Source of the DNA: Isoetes taiwanensis
Taxonomy: Eukaryota; Streptophyta; Lycopodiopsida; Isoetales; Isoetaceae
Assembly: GCA_021234155.1 (NCBI GenBank)
Contig: JAJEKV010000026.1
Location: forward strand, 2,730,001 to 2,794,000
DNA length: 64,000 bases
Reading direction: 5' to 3'
The first letter of the stretch is position 1. Each line of letters starts with the position of its first letter. A program made the position numbers and the translations under genes. The notes beneath the pieces are model-generated. The model was not told the DNA's origin. It was given only the letters and a program-made list of their open reading frames with translations, and searched no databases. Shown piece by piece: positions 34,136 through 46,445 of the stretch.

Positions 34136-34596
34136 ATTGAAATTAGTTTGTAGACAAAGCCATTGGTAGATGGGCGTTTCAAAACATTATAGCGGTTATG
34201 TGATTATTGAGAAAAAATGATTCTACTTTTAAACAGGTTTCATATTAAATTACAATGTAGGATGACTGATGTTAACATAGGGTATTAGTATCAGACTCAA
34301 TAAGAACATGGCAGACAAACCACCGTTGACAAAGAGGCCGTTTATTCATCCAATTCAGAAATTGCACATTTTCACCTAAAAAATTCACAAGTTATGTTTT
34401 TGAGTTGTCGGACCGTAGAACAATTGCACATTTGCCACATAACTCTTAAAAATAAAGGTTCCATAAAATGTTCACATAAAATTTGTTTACACTTGATCTA
34501 AGAATATTTTTACACGTTTGGAAAACTTGGCATTAAATTTATATATGCGCAATTAATTAAGGTCCAAAGAATAGCATGACATTGAGGAAACTATAA

Positions 34597-34756
34597 GATA
34601 GATAGATAGATAGATAGTATTTTTACGTCATGCCACATTGGCAGCATCCATGAGGACATATGACGGACCCCCAGAGACTTGAACACAAGATCTCTTCATT
34701 GCTAACCCAATGGACTAGCCATTAAACCGAACAAGGGGAGCACTGCGAAAACCGTA
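34597..34756 (-). mobile_element. tRNA-derived SINE with TATC-repeat tail
   Basis: On the minus strand the head carries a pol III A-box-like stretch (TAGTCCATTGGGTTAGC) and a B box (GTTCAAGTCTC) about 30 bases apart. The 3' end is five or more TATC units (GATA on the plus strand, 34598-34617). Short similar flanks GAGGAAACT and GAGGAACT lie on the two sides (about 34583 and 34757) and may be a target duplication. It is too short and has no proper acceptor stem for a real tRNA gene. Confidence 0.65.
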
Positions 34757-34971
34757 GAGGAACTTTAAAATAAGGCTTGAATGCAAACAAGGATAAACTT
34801 ATGACAGATGAAACAATACACAGAAACATGTCGGTCTAGGTTATAACGTTTTCTTTTCAAGTTGCGTAAGACAAATTCATTGCATTTCGTTCCATAGTTT
34901 GTTAACCAAGTCGTTTGCTACCAGACAAACATTGTTGGAAGAATCCCACGAGAATAAGATTGTGGTAACTT

Positions 34972-35391
34972 GTGGGAAAAAAAAAAGAGCAGGCAGGGAA
35001 GAGGAGAATGGAAGAAGTAAAAACTAATGATCGGTCTGACTTGGTTGGAGATGGAACGAAAAGAAAATGGTTACGACAAAGAGAACACGATGGCATCGAC
35101 GGGAGTGAGGAACGGAAGACGAAAAAATGCAAACTCAAAGATTTGGCGAGACAAGGGCATGTATTGGAGTGTATAAACAATAATACGATAATGGTAGAGA
35201 ACGCATTGGGATTAACGATTACTCCTATTGGCGAGAGAGAGAGTGCAGGAAGAATGTTACATGAGAAGAAATGGGAACCAATAGATAACTCTACCCAGAT
35301 AGGACAAAGCATGAAGCTAGAAGAGAATATTAAACTGGAATCAATCCCATTGATTGGTCAACTGAATGTAACACTTTGCTACATAAAATAG
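34972..35391 (+). CDS. Hypothetical basic protein ORF, 139 aa
   Basis: An open frame with an extremely lysine- and arginine-rich first half (MGKKKEQAGKRR) and a more hydrophobic end. No domain recognised. Composition fits a nuclear or nucleic-acid-binding protein, or the remnant of a retroelement ORF1. There is no clear promoter, and it may be chance. Confidence 0.25.
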   Translation: MGKKKEQAGKRRMEEVKTNDRSDLVGDGTKRKWLRQREHDGIDGSEERKTKKCKLKDLARQGHVLECINNNTIMVENALGLTITPIGERESAGRMLHEKKWEPIDNSTQIGQSMKLEENIKLESIPLIGQLNVTLCYIK

Positions 35392-35516
35392 CCAATTTGA
35401 AATCGTCTTAGATTCAATCAATAGCGTATACATTTTTTCTCTTATAACTATAACAAATGCTTCATTACTTTCCTTCCATTCATATTCTCACACAATGCCT
35501 ACACATAAAAAACATG

Positions 35517-35538
35517 CGCGGCGGCCTTGGCCGCCGCG
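35517..35538. repeat. GC-rich perfect hairpin, copy 2
   Basis: CGCGGCGGCC and its reverse complement lie around TT with no mismatch. See the copy at 32015. The two copies are in the same orientation as judged by the downstream CTTGTAA word. Confidence 0.65.
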
Positions 35539-35579
35539 ATAAACCCCTTGTAATGTTTATATATGTTTAGATAGTCTAG

Positions 35580-38570
35580 TATTCAGCATGAACAACATAA
35601 ATTCCAAGTCAAATTTGATTTGAAATGAAAAAGACAAAATGTAAAGACTTTAGGGTTATTGCATCAAAATGAGGAGCATCAAACAATTGTTACGGCCTAT
35701 TTGGAGATTTTATAGAAAACGGATGTTCGTATGTTTGCATTTGCAATAAGAACTTGGATTCGAATTGCATATAAGGTATCCTTGTCACATCTTAGCCAGC
35801 ATTCCATAGCAGTAGCATTGAAATTGATTCTGTTCAATGATCATTTATTCCATGTCTGCTAATCAAGTGATTATTATTGAGTACAACTAATTGATATTCA
35901 AAATCATGGTATAAGGTAAATCAAGGCTATTCACTTCGGTTCTTATCCTTTCAGGCAATTCTCTGTGATTACGCCTTTGGACTTATAGGTACACATATTT
36001 TCACAAATGACGAGGTTGTTGCACATACTGGTACACTATCTTAAAGAAAAGGGGATGAAACCTTGCAGGACAAATGGTCCTTGTAAATAGGTCCATAGAC
36101 AAGAGCAGACAAGTACTTGCCATATGTAGTTTCATAGTCTATACAAGATGCAGTGTTATTTCTTATTGCTTGTATTTTTACTGCAAATTCAGACTTTTAA
36201 TAATGATGAGAGTATTTTTGTCTTCTTGCTAAGTATAACAGCTGGTGATTTAGGATTTAAGCTCAAATAGAGGGGTGAACTTGCACAAAAAGTTTAATAT
36301 CGTTCTCTTCTCTATTTGGCACATGCATATGAAAGCTATTTTCTCGAGCTTTTGCCTAAATGGTTGCCTCTGCCTGTTATTGTTCTAGAATCTGCGCTTT
36401 AAGTGCACAGAACTTGACAAACATAGCCTAAACAATTAAGTCAGGCCCAAAACTTTTTTGTTTGCCGTGAATTTATGCCCTTAATATTGAGCAGGGAAGA
36501 CTATAATGGTATCAAAGTTTGAAAATCGCAAAGTCGCATTTGATTAAAGTGGGGCGGATTCTGATGTTTGGGACTCAGCAGTAATATGAGACTCATACAG
36601 AAGAAATTAAATTTTGCATTGAATCACTAGAAAAAATTCACATCATAGAACCACAACCAATCTTGTGTCTATCTCATAACATTCACAAACGAGCAGTCAA
36701 GAAAGTTCTAAAGAATTCAAAAGTTCACGACGAAGGGGGAGGCTCACAAGGAGGGACAAGGGACAAAGGGTAAAGGGGGAAGGGCAAAGGGCAAAGGGGC
36801 AAAGGGGGAGGTAAAAGAGAAGTTTGAGAAAAGGGAGGTGGGAAGGAGATTTTGGAATAACACGGGAAGGGGCAAGAAGTTAGGGTCAAAGGGGAAGTTG
36901 GGAGGGGGATGGAGGAGCCAACAAAAATTAAAAAAAAAAGGGAAGGGGGATGGGGGTTTCGATCTTTTTGTTTTTGTAAAAAATAATTAGTATTAAAACA
37001 TAATTAATATCAAATTGATTATATTTAAATTAAATAAACTAATTTATAATGACTAAATATTATAAACCATTCTCGACTAGTGAGTCAAGAATGGGATGAA
37101 TCAAGTGATTTGCTCAAACCGACTGCCCATCTAAAGCATCTCTTCTCATACAGACTAAGCCCATCTGAAGCATCTTCTGCCATTCTCTTGGAATCGGGCT
37201 AAAGTAGAGGAATGCATAATTTGGAAGTTCAGCTTACCTTGAGTAATATCGGCCAGCTGATCAGGAGCTTCAGAACATGGATTCCCTCTGGTACTATGAT
37301 TTTCCCTCTAGTATTCTTGTCCTTCCGGATCATCAGCAAGGGCTTGCTACTTCATTCATCTGCCATGCCGGAGAATCCATTCTTGCAAAATGGGAATCTT
37401 GCAAAATCTGTGTCCTTCAAGAACAACACAATATTGAGAACAAGTAGCAACATCTCTCTTTCAAATTCGAATAGTTTTATCAGCTGATCCATTGCAAAGA
37501 ACTTTCTCTTTGCGCCAGCTATGGCCAAAAGCACTGAACAATTTTTCTTTCAAGTCACAGGCTTAAAGAGATCGATTTGAAAGTTGTAAGGGAGCATTCA
37601 TAAATTCCACCATCAACGCAAGAACATTATGTCCTTTAGACCGCAAAACTGGGAAGCTCGTATATCTCACACGAGATGTAATTAATACGGTCACCTATAT
37701 CAATCATAAAGAGCAGCACAGTTTGAAGCCCAAAAACAAATTGTTTTTGGGCATTTTTTGATCGATCTGTCTCTATTTTGCCTCAAATCTCTTCCTCTCT
37801 TCACTAATCTAGCATAAAAGGGATAGACAAAGTGATTGGCATGGTTTTTAGAGCGAATCAAATCGCCCATGGAGCAGAAAGAACCAGTCGATTGAAATCC
37901 CCCCCCCCCTCCCCCCGGCAGTGCAGTTTGAAGCCTGGTCTTTTGGCCACCTTAACCACCTGGCTGATATCAGATGGCCACATTGACCAGTGGTTGATGT
38001 ATCCTGGCCACATTAACCACAAATTTTTTGGCCACATTAACCACATCTCGCTTGATATATATGGAGTTCCCTGCTGAGGCCCGGATTTTTGGCAACACCA
38101 TAGCCAGAAACATGCAGAACAACGTTAGATAGAGTTTTTTTCACAGCATGGCCAGGAACTAACCTAATCACGAAATTCTTCACAACTGCTGCAGCAACAT
38201 ACTTCATCTGCACAAACGCCAGATCCTTACGGCAAAGGGGTGGCCATTGCAGCAAAGGTGCAACCTGCAAAAATAAGTACAATTTGAAACAAACACAAAT
38301 GCAGCCTCGACCATTTGGATGATAAGGCCAAGATCAAATCTTGACCCTTTATCTCCCTGGCCAATAGGATGATAAGGCCAAGATTGAAATATTGGCCCTT
38401 CATCCCATATGTTAGATACAAGCTTTACAAAATCAAATAAAGGGAATTCACCCATTCAAATTGAGGGCTTGTTTGAAGGTAGAAAAATGACATTATACAT
38501 ACGATACAGTTTGTAGAGAAAGATGCATGGTCATAAAAATATGTTTGGGGGTTATCCCATTATTTGTAAT
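35580..38570. other. Spacer with several simple tracts
   Basis: No gene supported. Purine-rich GGGCAAAGG-type repeats fill about 36735-36960. A C-run tract lies at about 37901-37917. TGGCCACATTAACCAC and close variants recur four times at 37945-38045. A roughly 65-bp imperfect direct duplication (GGATGATAAGGCCAAGAT) lies at 38318-38405. Confidence 0.55.
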
Positions 38571-40409
38571 TTTTTTTTTGAGGGATAAAAAAGATTTTAT
38601 TTACTTAGAGAGAATGATACAAAGCCACATGGCAAAGGTGCACCCATCCACGAATATGAGATGGGGGTAGCTACATAGCTCCAGCTTGTACTATTCTCTT
38701 TCCCGACCTAGACCAGATTAAAATAGGTGCCCCATATTTCTTCCTTTACCTCTTCTTCACATTTAAAAACTAGCCTAAATTTTTTAAGTCTTTCAAGTAC
38801 CAGGTGAAGTAGCTGAGTTGATGATATGAATACCTCCTGATTCTCAGCAAAGACTCGGGCATTCCTCCTTTTCCATATTGACCAGATCGTCCAGGCCCTG
38901 GCTATGTGAAAAGAAATCTTCTTCTTGGGACACCATTCTGGAGGGAGAATTCCTAGCAGCAATTCTTTGGTTCCTAAGGGGTATTCGAACCTATCCAGAC
39001 TCCAGGCCCATACTTCATGCAGCATCCCACATTCCACTAGACAATGTTCTATGGATTCCTCTTCCTCTTCACACATAGGGCAAAGTGGGCTCACGTTATT
39101 GTCCCATTTGGAGACTAGATGATTGACCCTTGGGACCCTGTAGATCACTTGCCAAAGAAAGGCGTTGATTCGTGGAGGGAGGAATTTCAGCCAAGCGTTT
39201 CTCCAGATGTTTTTAAGGATGTCCTCCGTGATCACTAGCTCCCACTTGGGAGATACTGGAAGAAATCCCTTAGTCTTCAAACTACTGTAGCATGACTTCA
39301 CAAACTTGTTTGGCTGTATCGAAGGATGTACGACCCATGGACTTTGATCTCCTCTATTTATTGTGTTTGGGAGTACGGAAGCCATAAATTATCTTGTCTG
39401 CCTCCTTTAAACCAAAACATGCTTGAAATGCTTCCCAACTGGCCAGGTGCTCTCCCATATACCACTGAGCACAAGAATGTATACCACAGTTTTTCCATCT
39501 CTTCACAATCCTCGCGTCAGCCACTATACCTAATGGGCCTTGTTTATTGTGCAATTCCACTGGTACCCACCATGGAGGGGAGGTCCCTGCTTTAAATTTG
39601 TTGATATCGAGCGTGAATAGTTTCTTTATGGGTTCCAAGCCGAAATAAGACCCTTCAGGAAGGGGGAGGCTTCTTTACATGGCTTGAGATAAAAAAAAAA
39701 AGAGACCATGGAAGCGAGACCTTGACGGAGGGCTTACTATGCTTACAAGAATATAATAGAGCTTGGTTGATGAGGTGCAAACCTGGAGACTTCACCTTTT
39801 CCTGAAGAATCATCCATATGAATTTGGCTATTAATACTTTGCTCTGTAAGACTATGTCAAACATACCAATTCCCCCTTCTGTTTTGTCCCTCTTGCACTT
39901 CCACCAAGCAATTTTGATCGTTGCACCTTCTTCATTACCTCCCCAGACGAAGTTTCGAATCAGCCCTTCTAACTCCTGCACCTTCTCCCTCGGAGCAAGT
40001 AGAATTGATGATATGTATACATAAGTATTATTTAGCACATGTTTTGCCACAGTAATCCTCCCTGCAAGGGATAACTTTGCTACCTTCCACCAATTTAGGT
40101 GTTTATGTAGGCCTAGTAGCATTTCATCCCATATTCGTGCACTAGTGATTGATGCCCACTGGGATTCCTAACAAGCTGGAGTGTTCACCCTCAGGGATAA
40201 TTTTCCATGGTAAGCTTTCCAAACATATGGAATGCCTGTTCTCCAAAGGCCACTGCACTGAGCATTTTTTCCAATTTATGAGGCAACTTGAAGCTATTGA
40301 GAAGGTGGCCAGCAGTTGTCCTGCACATGACATATTGTTTTCCTCTGCCTCGATAAGCAGAAATGAGTCGTCTGCGTACTGGTTACAGATTTGTTGAGAA
40401 CCGTCCCAC
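38571..40409 (-). mobile_element. 5'-truncated L1-type LINE with poly(A) tail and 9-bp target duplication
   Basis: On the minus strand, 40411-40142 reads QYADDSFLLIEA, the reverse transcriptase active site, then SCLINWKKC. Bases 40122-39655 read WWKVAKLSLAGRITVAKHVL and then IRNFVWGG, typical of the L1 region after the active site. Bases 39385-38708 encode a zf-RVT domain (WLKFLPPRINAFLWQV, CPMCEEEEESIEHCLVEC). A run of nine T at 38571-38579 is the poly(A) tail. ATTTGTAAT at 38562-38570 is repeated at 40410-40418, the target duplication. A stop near 40142 and shifts near 39650 and 39370 make it inactive. Confidence 0.9.
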
Positions 40410-40668
40410 ATTTGTAATGCTAAGTGTGTACTAAAAATAAAAATGCATCATGCACCTCTGATAGAAGGCAAAATACTCTTAATCTTGGGGAGGCATCATT
40501 TTATATGATCTTGGGTATATGTGTATACATCTGGATGTTCCATGATGAGATATATGATATGATCAATACAATAGAATCTCCAGTATGAATCTCCAATTTT
40601 CAAAGGGTTATTTATAATATGTATGGTAAAAAAAAAGTAATTTTGATAAAAAAAAATGGAGATGATAA

Positions 40669-42275
40669 TAGAATAGAATAGAATGTATCTTTATCTTCCA
40701 TGGAGACAAATTAGCCTATGGGACCCAAACAAGGAGAACAACAAACATATTACTGTCAGAATTAAAAGACCCCCGCCCCGAAGGATTTTTGGGGGAAAAA
40801 CCTTTGTAGTAATAAGTATGCTGGCATATTGTACAATGATATGATATAATATCAGTCAGTGCTGTACCGCAAGACATAGTTGAGTCCGTGTATCCATGAC
40901 CTCTTGAATATATGAACCTAGCAAGTCTACGGAGGCCGTGTTCAATAGCACATGTAGTGGCTAGTTAGTTAGAACTAACTGGACATATCGTGCCCGAATA
41001 TGATTGAATGCTGAACAGATCTTAGGGGCATGCCATTCATCCTCAATGGCACCCAGTTGGCAACACTGACAGATCCTGTACTCGCATGCCTCCCGAGTCC
41101 ATCGGCCTGTCTCAATATGGAGGCAAAGCGCACCCGTACGAATAAAAGCTATTTGTCTGCATTTTTCTTCATGAGCAAATGGGTATGCAGGTAGTGGCGT
41201 GGATGGAATTGACCTGCTACTGATAGTGTGCCATCATGACATATGCCAGAGCATCTATATCCTAGGGTTTGCTAAGGAAACAAGCATCAAGGTATTGCCT
41301 CAAGTGATCATGATCTGTCTTCATCTGTACCCGCATACACTTATGTGCATGTACATTCCATCCAGAGAACCACTGAGCTTGCTTGTCCTTCCAGCAGGCT
41401 TTGAGGTGTTGTGAACCTAGTGCGATAGCTAAAGCAAGGTTGAGCAGACGAGCGTCACCCATATCAACCACCTTCTGAAATTAAATGATGTGGGTGCCTA
41501 GTGCATCCCTCTGTAGGGGCAAGAAACCTATCTCCTGCAGCATGATCTAATATGGTATTGTGGACTTTAACCCAAATGCTCGTGCTAAGAAGGCCTTTTG
41601 TACCTGTTCCAGGTCATTCCAGATGGTGACAGATACCTCTGTATAGGAGGATACGCTCGACCAGGGTCCTGAACAGGTGCGACTGGTGACCCCAGACATA
41701 TAGCTCTACCTTGTAACTATTGTTCCGCATGGCATACAGTGCCTTCCAGCCTACCGAGACACCTAACCTAATGGAGGCATCCCAGTGTGTGGTAATAGGA
41801 AACTCGATTCGAAAATACTTGTAGGTCGGATCCACCTTCACATTCTGGCCTTGGTAAGTGGAGGGAAGCCAAATTAACTCACATGCTAGTGAACTGGCAG
41901 AAAGTGTCTAGAGCATCCAAGTGACACCACATGTCGTCTGGAGTGTAGGCCAAGATGTCCATGTCGTCTGCATATGCATGAGCTGAGCACTTCCCCTCCC
42001 CCCCTCCCCTCATATTTAGCAAGCCAATCTTCAAACTGATCAATATATAGGTCAAAGAGCGTTGGGAAGAGGGGGCAACCCTGTTGTACTCCAATACTGC
42101 TGACGACAGGATACAACCTGAATACCTCATATAGCTTGTATATCGCATTCTGAAAGTCAATAGGGTATCCTAGCTGCCTCAATTTGTTCCACAACTTGTG
42201 ACGAGGCATAGTGTCAAAAGCCTTTGTGAAGTCCACAAAACACGGATCACATGATGGATAAGCCAGGTCCAAACC
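40669..42275 (-). mobile_element. LINE copy B with pentanucleotide tail, 5'-truncated
   Basis: The same family as copy A. On the minus strand it reads FVDFTKAFDTMPRHKLW, GVQQGCPLFPTLF and DLYIDQFEDW (42272-42000), then a segment with YFRIEF near 41820. It ends in TTCTA units (40669-40684), the same tail type as copy A. Frameshifts are common. It lacks the solo LTR found in copy A. Confidence 0.8.
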
Positions 42276-42483
42276 TCATCACAGGCTTATTCAACTTGTA
42301 ATGAGAAAGGGCAGGAGATTTTGTTGAATTTCAGACCTATATTACATCAAGTAATGTAGGCATATGCCAAGTGGTGGGCTCCGTTCAGTTTATTTATTGG
42401 TTACATGGCTCGATTTTCCAGTGCCATGTCATCCAAAAGTTTTCCGCCCCCCTCTCTCCCCGCCACCCCCAATTACGTGGGGG

Positions 42484-42583
42484 AATGTGCTTGGATAGGC
42501 CCTTACGTGAGGTACAGGCCAGGCTCGTTGCTGAGGTGGCTCGCCACGCCGTTACCCTGCGTAAGGGCCTATCCAGGCACATT
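42484..42583. repeat. 100-bp inverted-repeat element with 24-bp arms
   Basis: AATGTGCTTGGATAGGCCCT and following bases (42484-42507) are the inverted repeat of 42560-42583 with one mismatch. The middle is GC-rich. The size and structure fit a MITE or solo foldback; no clear target duplication seen. Confidence 0.65.
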
Positions 42584-43479
42584 ACCTCTACCATATTTTC
42601 ATTTTCACGCATGTGACAAATCTATAATTTTTTATTTTCCTTTGTGGCAAAACTTATTTTTTGTAACCCAATGACATGTGCCAATGAGTTGCCAAAATCT
42701 GTTGATGACATGGCAAAAGTGGCATGATGATTTCGCAAGTGTTATTCTTGCAATTTTCACGAGATGAATTAGAAAAATTGAAATTTGCAAAAATTGAACA
42801 TGGAGTATGATGACTTGACACTCCAAGTAGTGCATATCATGCCAAATAAGCAAGGCCGACCAAAAATGAAGTGCAACCTTTGTTTTTCATGGACGACACG
42901 ACAAGATATGGATGATGTCGCCATGATGACTAAGCATTTTGGCTATGAGGATCCTGGATGATTCCAAGCAACCTTGTTGTTACAAAAATCGCTTTTATCT
43001 TCTGATTGCCACATCAGGAGGAGAATAGATCCAAACTCAATTCTGTCAATTTTTATCGCTTCCTATTCAACTGCAACTTCTCAGCCATGTCCAAGTGCAA
43101 ACAACTAAAACTCAAGCTGCAAAAGGTAAACCCTGCAAGAATCTAGCAATTTGTAGGGTTTACATTTTGGGGGCCGAGACATGGCCATCTTCATGGATAA
43201 CTCGATTCATCACTTAACATGCATGCGAAGCCATGACAATTGAAAAAATAGAGTTTGGATCTATCGGCCATGGGTGGATTCATGCTATAGTGGATCAGTT
43301 TTGGTGTCCCCATACCCCACAAATAGCTTAAAAGTGTAGCTTGTATTTGTGGTTTAGGAAATGCATTTGTGGTTTGAGAGATTGTATAACATTGATTACG
43401 TTGATGCCTTTTCCAGTAACCGATGAGTAATTCTAATAATAACCAATGAAGCAGATTTGTGAAAAATGGAGAAGAAAAT
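42584..43479. other. Non-coding spacer
   Basis: No gene recognised. Confidence 0.45.
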
Positions 43480-44371
43480 GTATTCTTAGATGTGGCAGAT
43501 GAAGAAATCTAGAATGAAGATCCATTTTCTAGAGTCAGTTTGAGATCATTGTTGAAAGAAATTCAATCTGGGGAAGTTTTATATTGTGGTTTAGAACATG
43601 CAACTATTTCTAGTGTCAATCTTGAGAATGCACTGTTCACAATACTAGGATCAAGAATCGGTCTTGATCCTGTGAATAGTGCCAAAAAGAATATCAAGAG
43701 GAAAAAGAGAGATACAGAAATAGAATGTCTCAAGAAGCAAAGGCAGAGAAAGAGACAAAACAAGCTAATGAGGCATTGGTGAAGAGTGGAGGTCAAGTTG
43801 GATTGGATAAATGTGGTGCAATAAAAAGGAGAGTAATGTTAGACGCCATCAATTCATTCTTGAGGCAAATAAAATTAATGAATCTCCAGATCAAACGAAA
43901 AATATTGATTGATGTACTAGAACATAAAGCTATGGACGAGACAATTGGGGACCTCTTGAAAAATCTGTAAGCAAAAACAACCATAATAGATAATATCAGA
44001 GATTCAATCCAAATCATGAAGCAATCAACTAGTTTAGATTGTATGTCTGCTAAAAAATCTTGTTTAGCAATGGCAATAGGCAATGAACAAAAAAGCAGCT
44101 ACAAAAAAATGGGAAAAGTCCTTAATGTTCACCCAAGAAATTTAACTGCAGCAAAGAGAAACAAATCTAAGATAAATTACAATTCAGGAAAATGGGTGTA
44201 CTATAGAAGGGGAAGAAGATGTGGTTCCATTTCTGATTCTCTCATTGCTCTTGTACAGGATTTTTGGATTTCTAATAATAGGGTCTCTCCAAACACAAAG
44301 GATATGAAATCTAAAAGACTTGAAAGAGATATCAAAGAAGAGCATGCTACACATTACCTAAAGCAAAGTTA
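43480..44371 (+). pseudogene. Decayed ORF of unknown family
   Basis: Three successive plus-strand frames look like one broken protein. 43480-43782 has an in-frame TAG near 43510 and encodes a Lys/Arg-rich end. 43725-43970 is helical. 44016-44371 contains KKMGKVLNVHPRNLTAAKRN, then SDSLIALVQDFWISNNRVSP and NTKDMKSKRLERD. The last part looks like a conserved DNA-binding or transposon-encoded region, a helix followed by VSPNxKD. I cannot name the family with confidence. The breaks point to an old transposon-derived gene. Confidence 0.45.
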
Positions 44372-44947
44372 GTTACTACTCTACTATCTATCTATTCTTT
44401 CAACCTTGATTTCATCACAGTTTTCTCTAGATTCTCTATAATAGATTATAGATTGTGTGTTGTAAATAGTATATTATAGTTTTAGATCCAAGATGGATTG
44501 CATTATGGATGGAGTAGATTGTGATTTTAGATTGCATTGTGGTTTCAATTCCATTGGCCTTGGATTGCATTAGTTAGATTATATTGTGGTTCAAGTTATA
44601 TTGTGATTCGTTGCATTGTGTAAATTTGGTTGTGGTTATGGATTATATTGTGGTTCCAGGTTATACTTTCGATTGAATTTTAGTTTTGGATTGGAATGTG
44701 GTTTTTTGTTTCAATTTGGTCGTGGTTGTGGATTACATTGTGGTGGTATGCATGCACTATGTGCATGCATTGTGTGCATGCACGCATGCATGCCAAAACT
44801 ATAGGTTGGCAATGCAAACTAACAAGAAATACAATGCGCGCTCTATAAATACGGTTGGCATACCCTCGCACAAATACAACAACAGAATCATATGCAAACC
44901 ATAGCAAAATAGCCGTATAATTATGCGTTTTGCGCAACGAACCATTT

Positions 44948-46445
44948 TTTTGTGATATATTCTAAATGAGGTGCATCCTGGACTACCACAGTCGTCGGAT
45001 TCGTCGATCCTACGGCCCAGATCGTATGTTGGGGCCTCTGGGCACCTCTCGTTTCGCTTATAGTCATTTATGATTATAAAATACGATTTCACCTAAGGTT
45101 TTGAGGGAATATCGAATCTCTATACGGTTTTGCCTAAGATTTTAGAATGTGAAATACGGGGGCTTGAACCTCTACCAAAATAACTCAATGTCCTAATAAG
45201 ACTACTTTAACCAATGCACTCAGTGAGCTAATTTGATTATTTTTTATCTTGAATCTATGGTTTTTTTATATAACAACCCATTCAATTGTTTTAAGGATAT
45301 ATGGTCTATGGTTTCAGGAATTGTTATTTTTACATCCATATCAATTCCCCCTGCCTGGAACCCCCTGTTATTTTGCTACATATTCTAAACGAGGTGCATC
45401 CTGGACTACCACAGTCGTCGATGCTACGACCCAGATCGTATGTTGGGGCCTCTGGGCACCTCTCGTTTCACTTATAGTCATTTATGATTGGAGGCGCCTA
45501 TGATTTTGAAACATATTCTAAACGAGGTGCATCCTGGACTACCACAGTCGTCGGATTCGTCGATCCTACGACCCAGATCGTATGTTGGGGCCTCTGGGCA
45601 TCTCTCGTTTCACTTATAGTCATTTATGATTGGAGGCGCCTATGATTTTGAAATATGAAATATGATTTCGCCTAAGGTTTTGAGGGAATGTCGAATCTCT
45701 ATACGGTTTTGCCTAAGATTTTAGAATGTGAAATACAGGGGCTTGAACCTCTATCAAAATAAATGTCCTAATAAGACTACTTTAACCAATGCACCCAGTG
45801 AGCTAATTTGATTATTTTTTATCTTGAATCTATGGTTTTTTTATATAACAACCCATTCAATTGTTTTAAGGATATATAGTCTATGGTTTTTACATCCATA
45901 TCAATTCCCCCTGCCTGGAACCCCCTGTTATTTTGCTACATATTCTAAACGAGGTGCATCCCAACAACCCACGATTCGTCGAATTCCACGATCCTATCCT
46001 ACGACCCAGATCGTATGTTGGGGCCTCTGGGCACCTCTCGTTTCACTTATAGTCATTTATGATTGGAGGCGCCTATGATTTTGAAATATGAAATACGATT
46101 TCACCTAAGGTTTTGAGGGAATATCGAATCTCTATACGGTTTTGCCTAAGATTTTAGAATGTGAAATACGGGGGCTTGAACCTCTATCAAAATAACTCAA
46201 TGTCCTAATAAGACTACTTTAATCAATGCACTCAGTGAGCTAATTTGATTATTTTTTATCTTGAATCTATGGTTTTTTATATAACAACCCATTCAATTGT
46301 TTTAAGGATATATGGTCTATGGTTTCAGGAATTGTTATTTTTACATCCATATCAATTCCCCCTGCCTGGAACCCCCTATTATTTTGCTACATATTCTAAA
46401 CGAGGTGCATCCTGGACTACCACAGTCGTCGGATTCGTCGATCCT
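44948..46445 (-). repeat. 440-bp repeat array, left part
   Basis: Units repeat CTAAACGAGGTGCATCCTGG, CCTCTGGGCACCTCTCGTTT, GGAGGCGCCTATGATTTTGA and CCTGCCTGGAACCCCCTGTT. Spacing of TATGGTTTTTTTATATAACA is about 575 and 437 bases. A sub-duplication of about 140 bases explains the longer unit. On the minus strand each unit has an A-box-like TAGCTCACTGAGTG (about 45217-45230) and a B-box-like GGTTCAAGCCCC, so a tRNA-derived SINE may lie inside. The array is interrupted at 46446 by the CACTA-like element. Confidence 0.85.

Noticed and set aside
34640-34740. Possible tRNA gene on the minus strand
   Set aside because: It has A- and B-box-like words but no acceptor stem and a microsatellite tail; a SINE explains it better.
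37900-38080. CRISPR-like short repeats (TGGCCACATTAACCAC)
   Set aside because: Spacing is irregular, copies are few and the context is a plant nuclear genome; it is a degenerate minisatellite.
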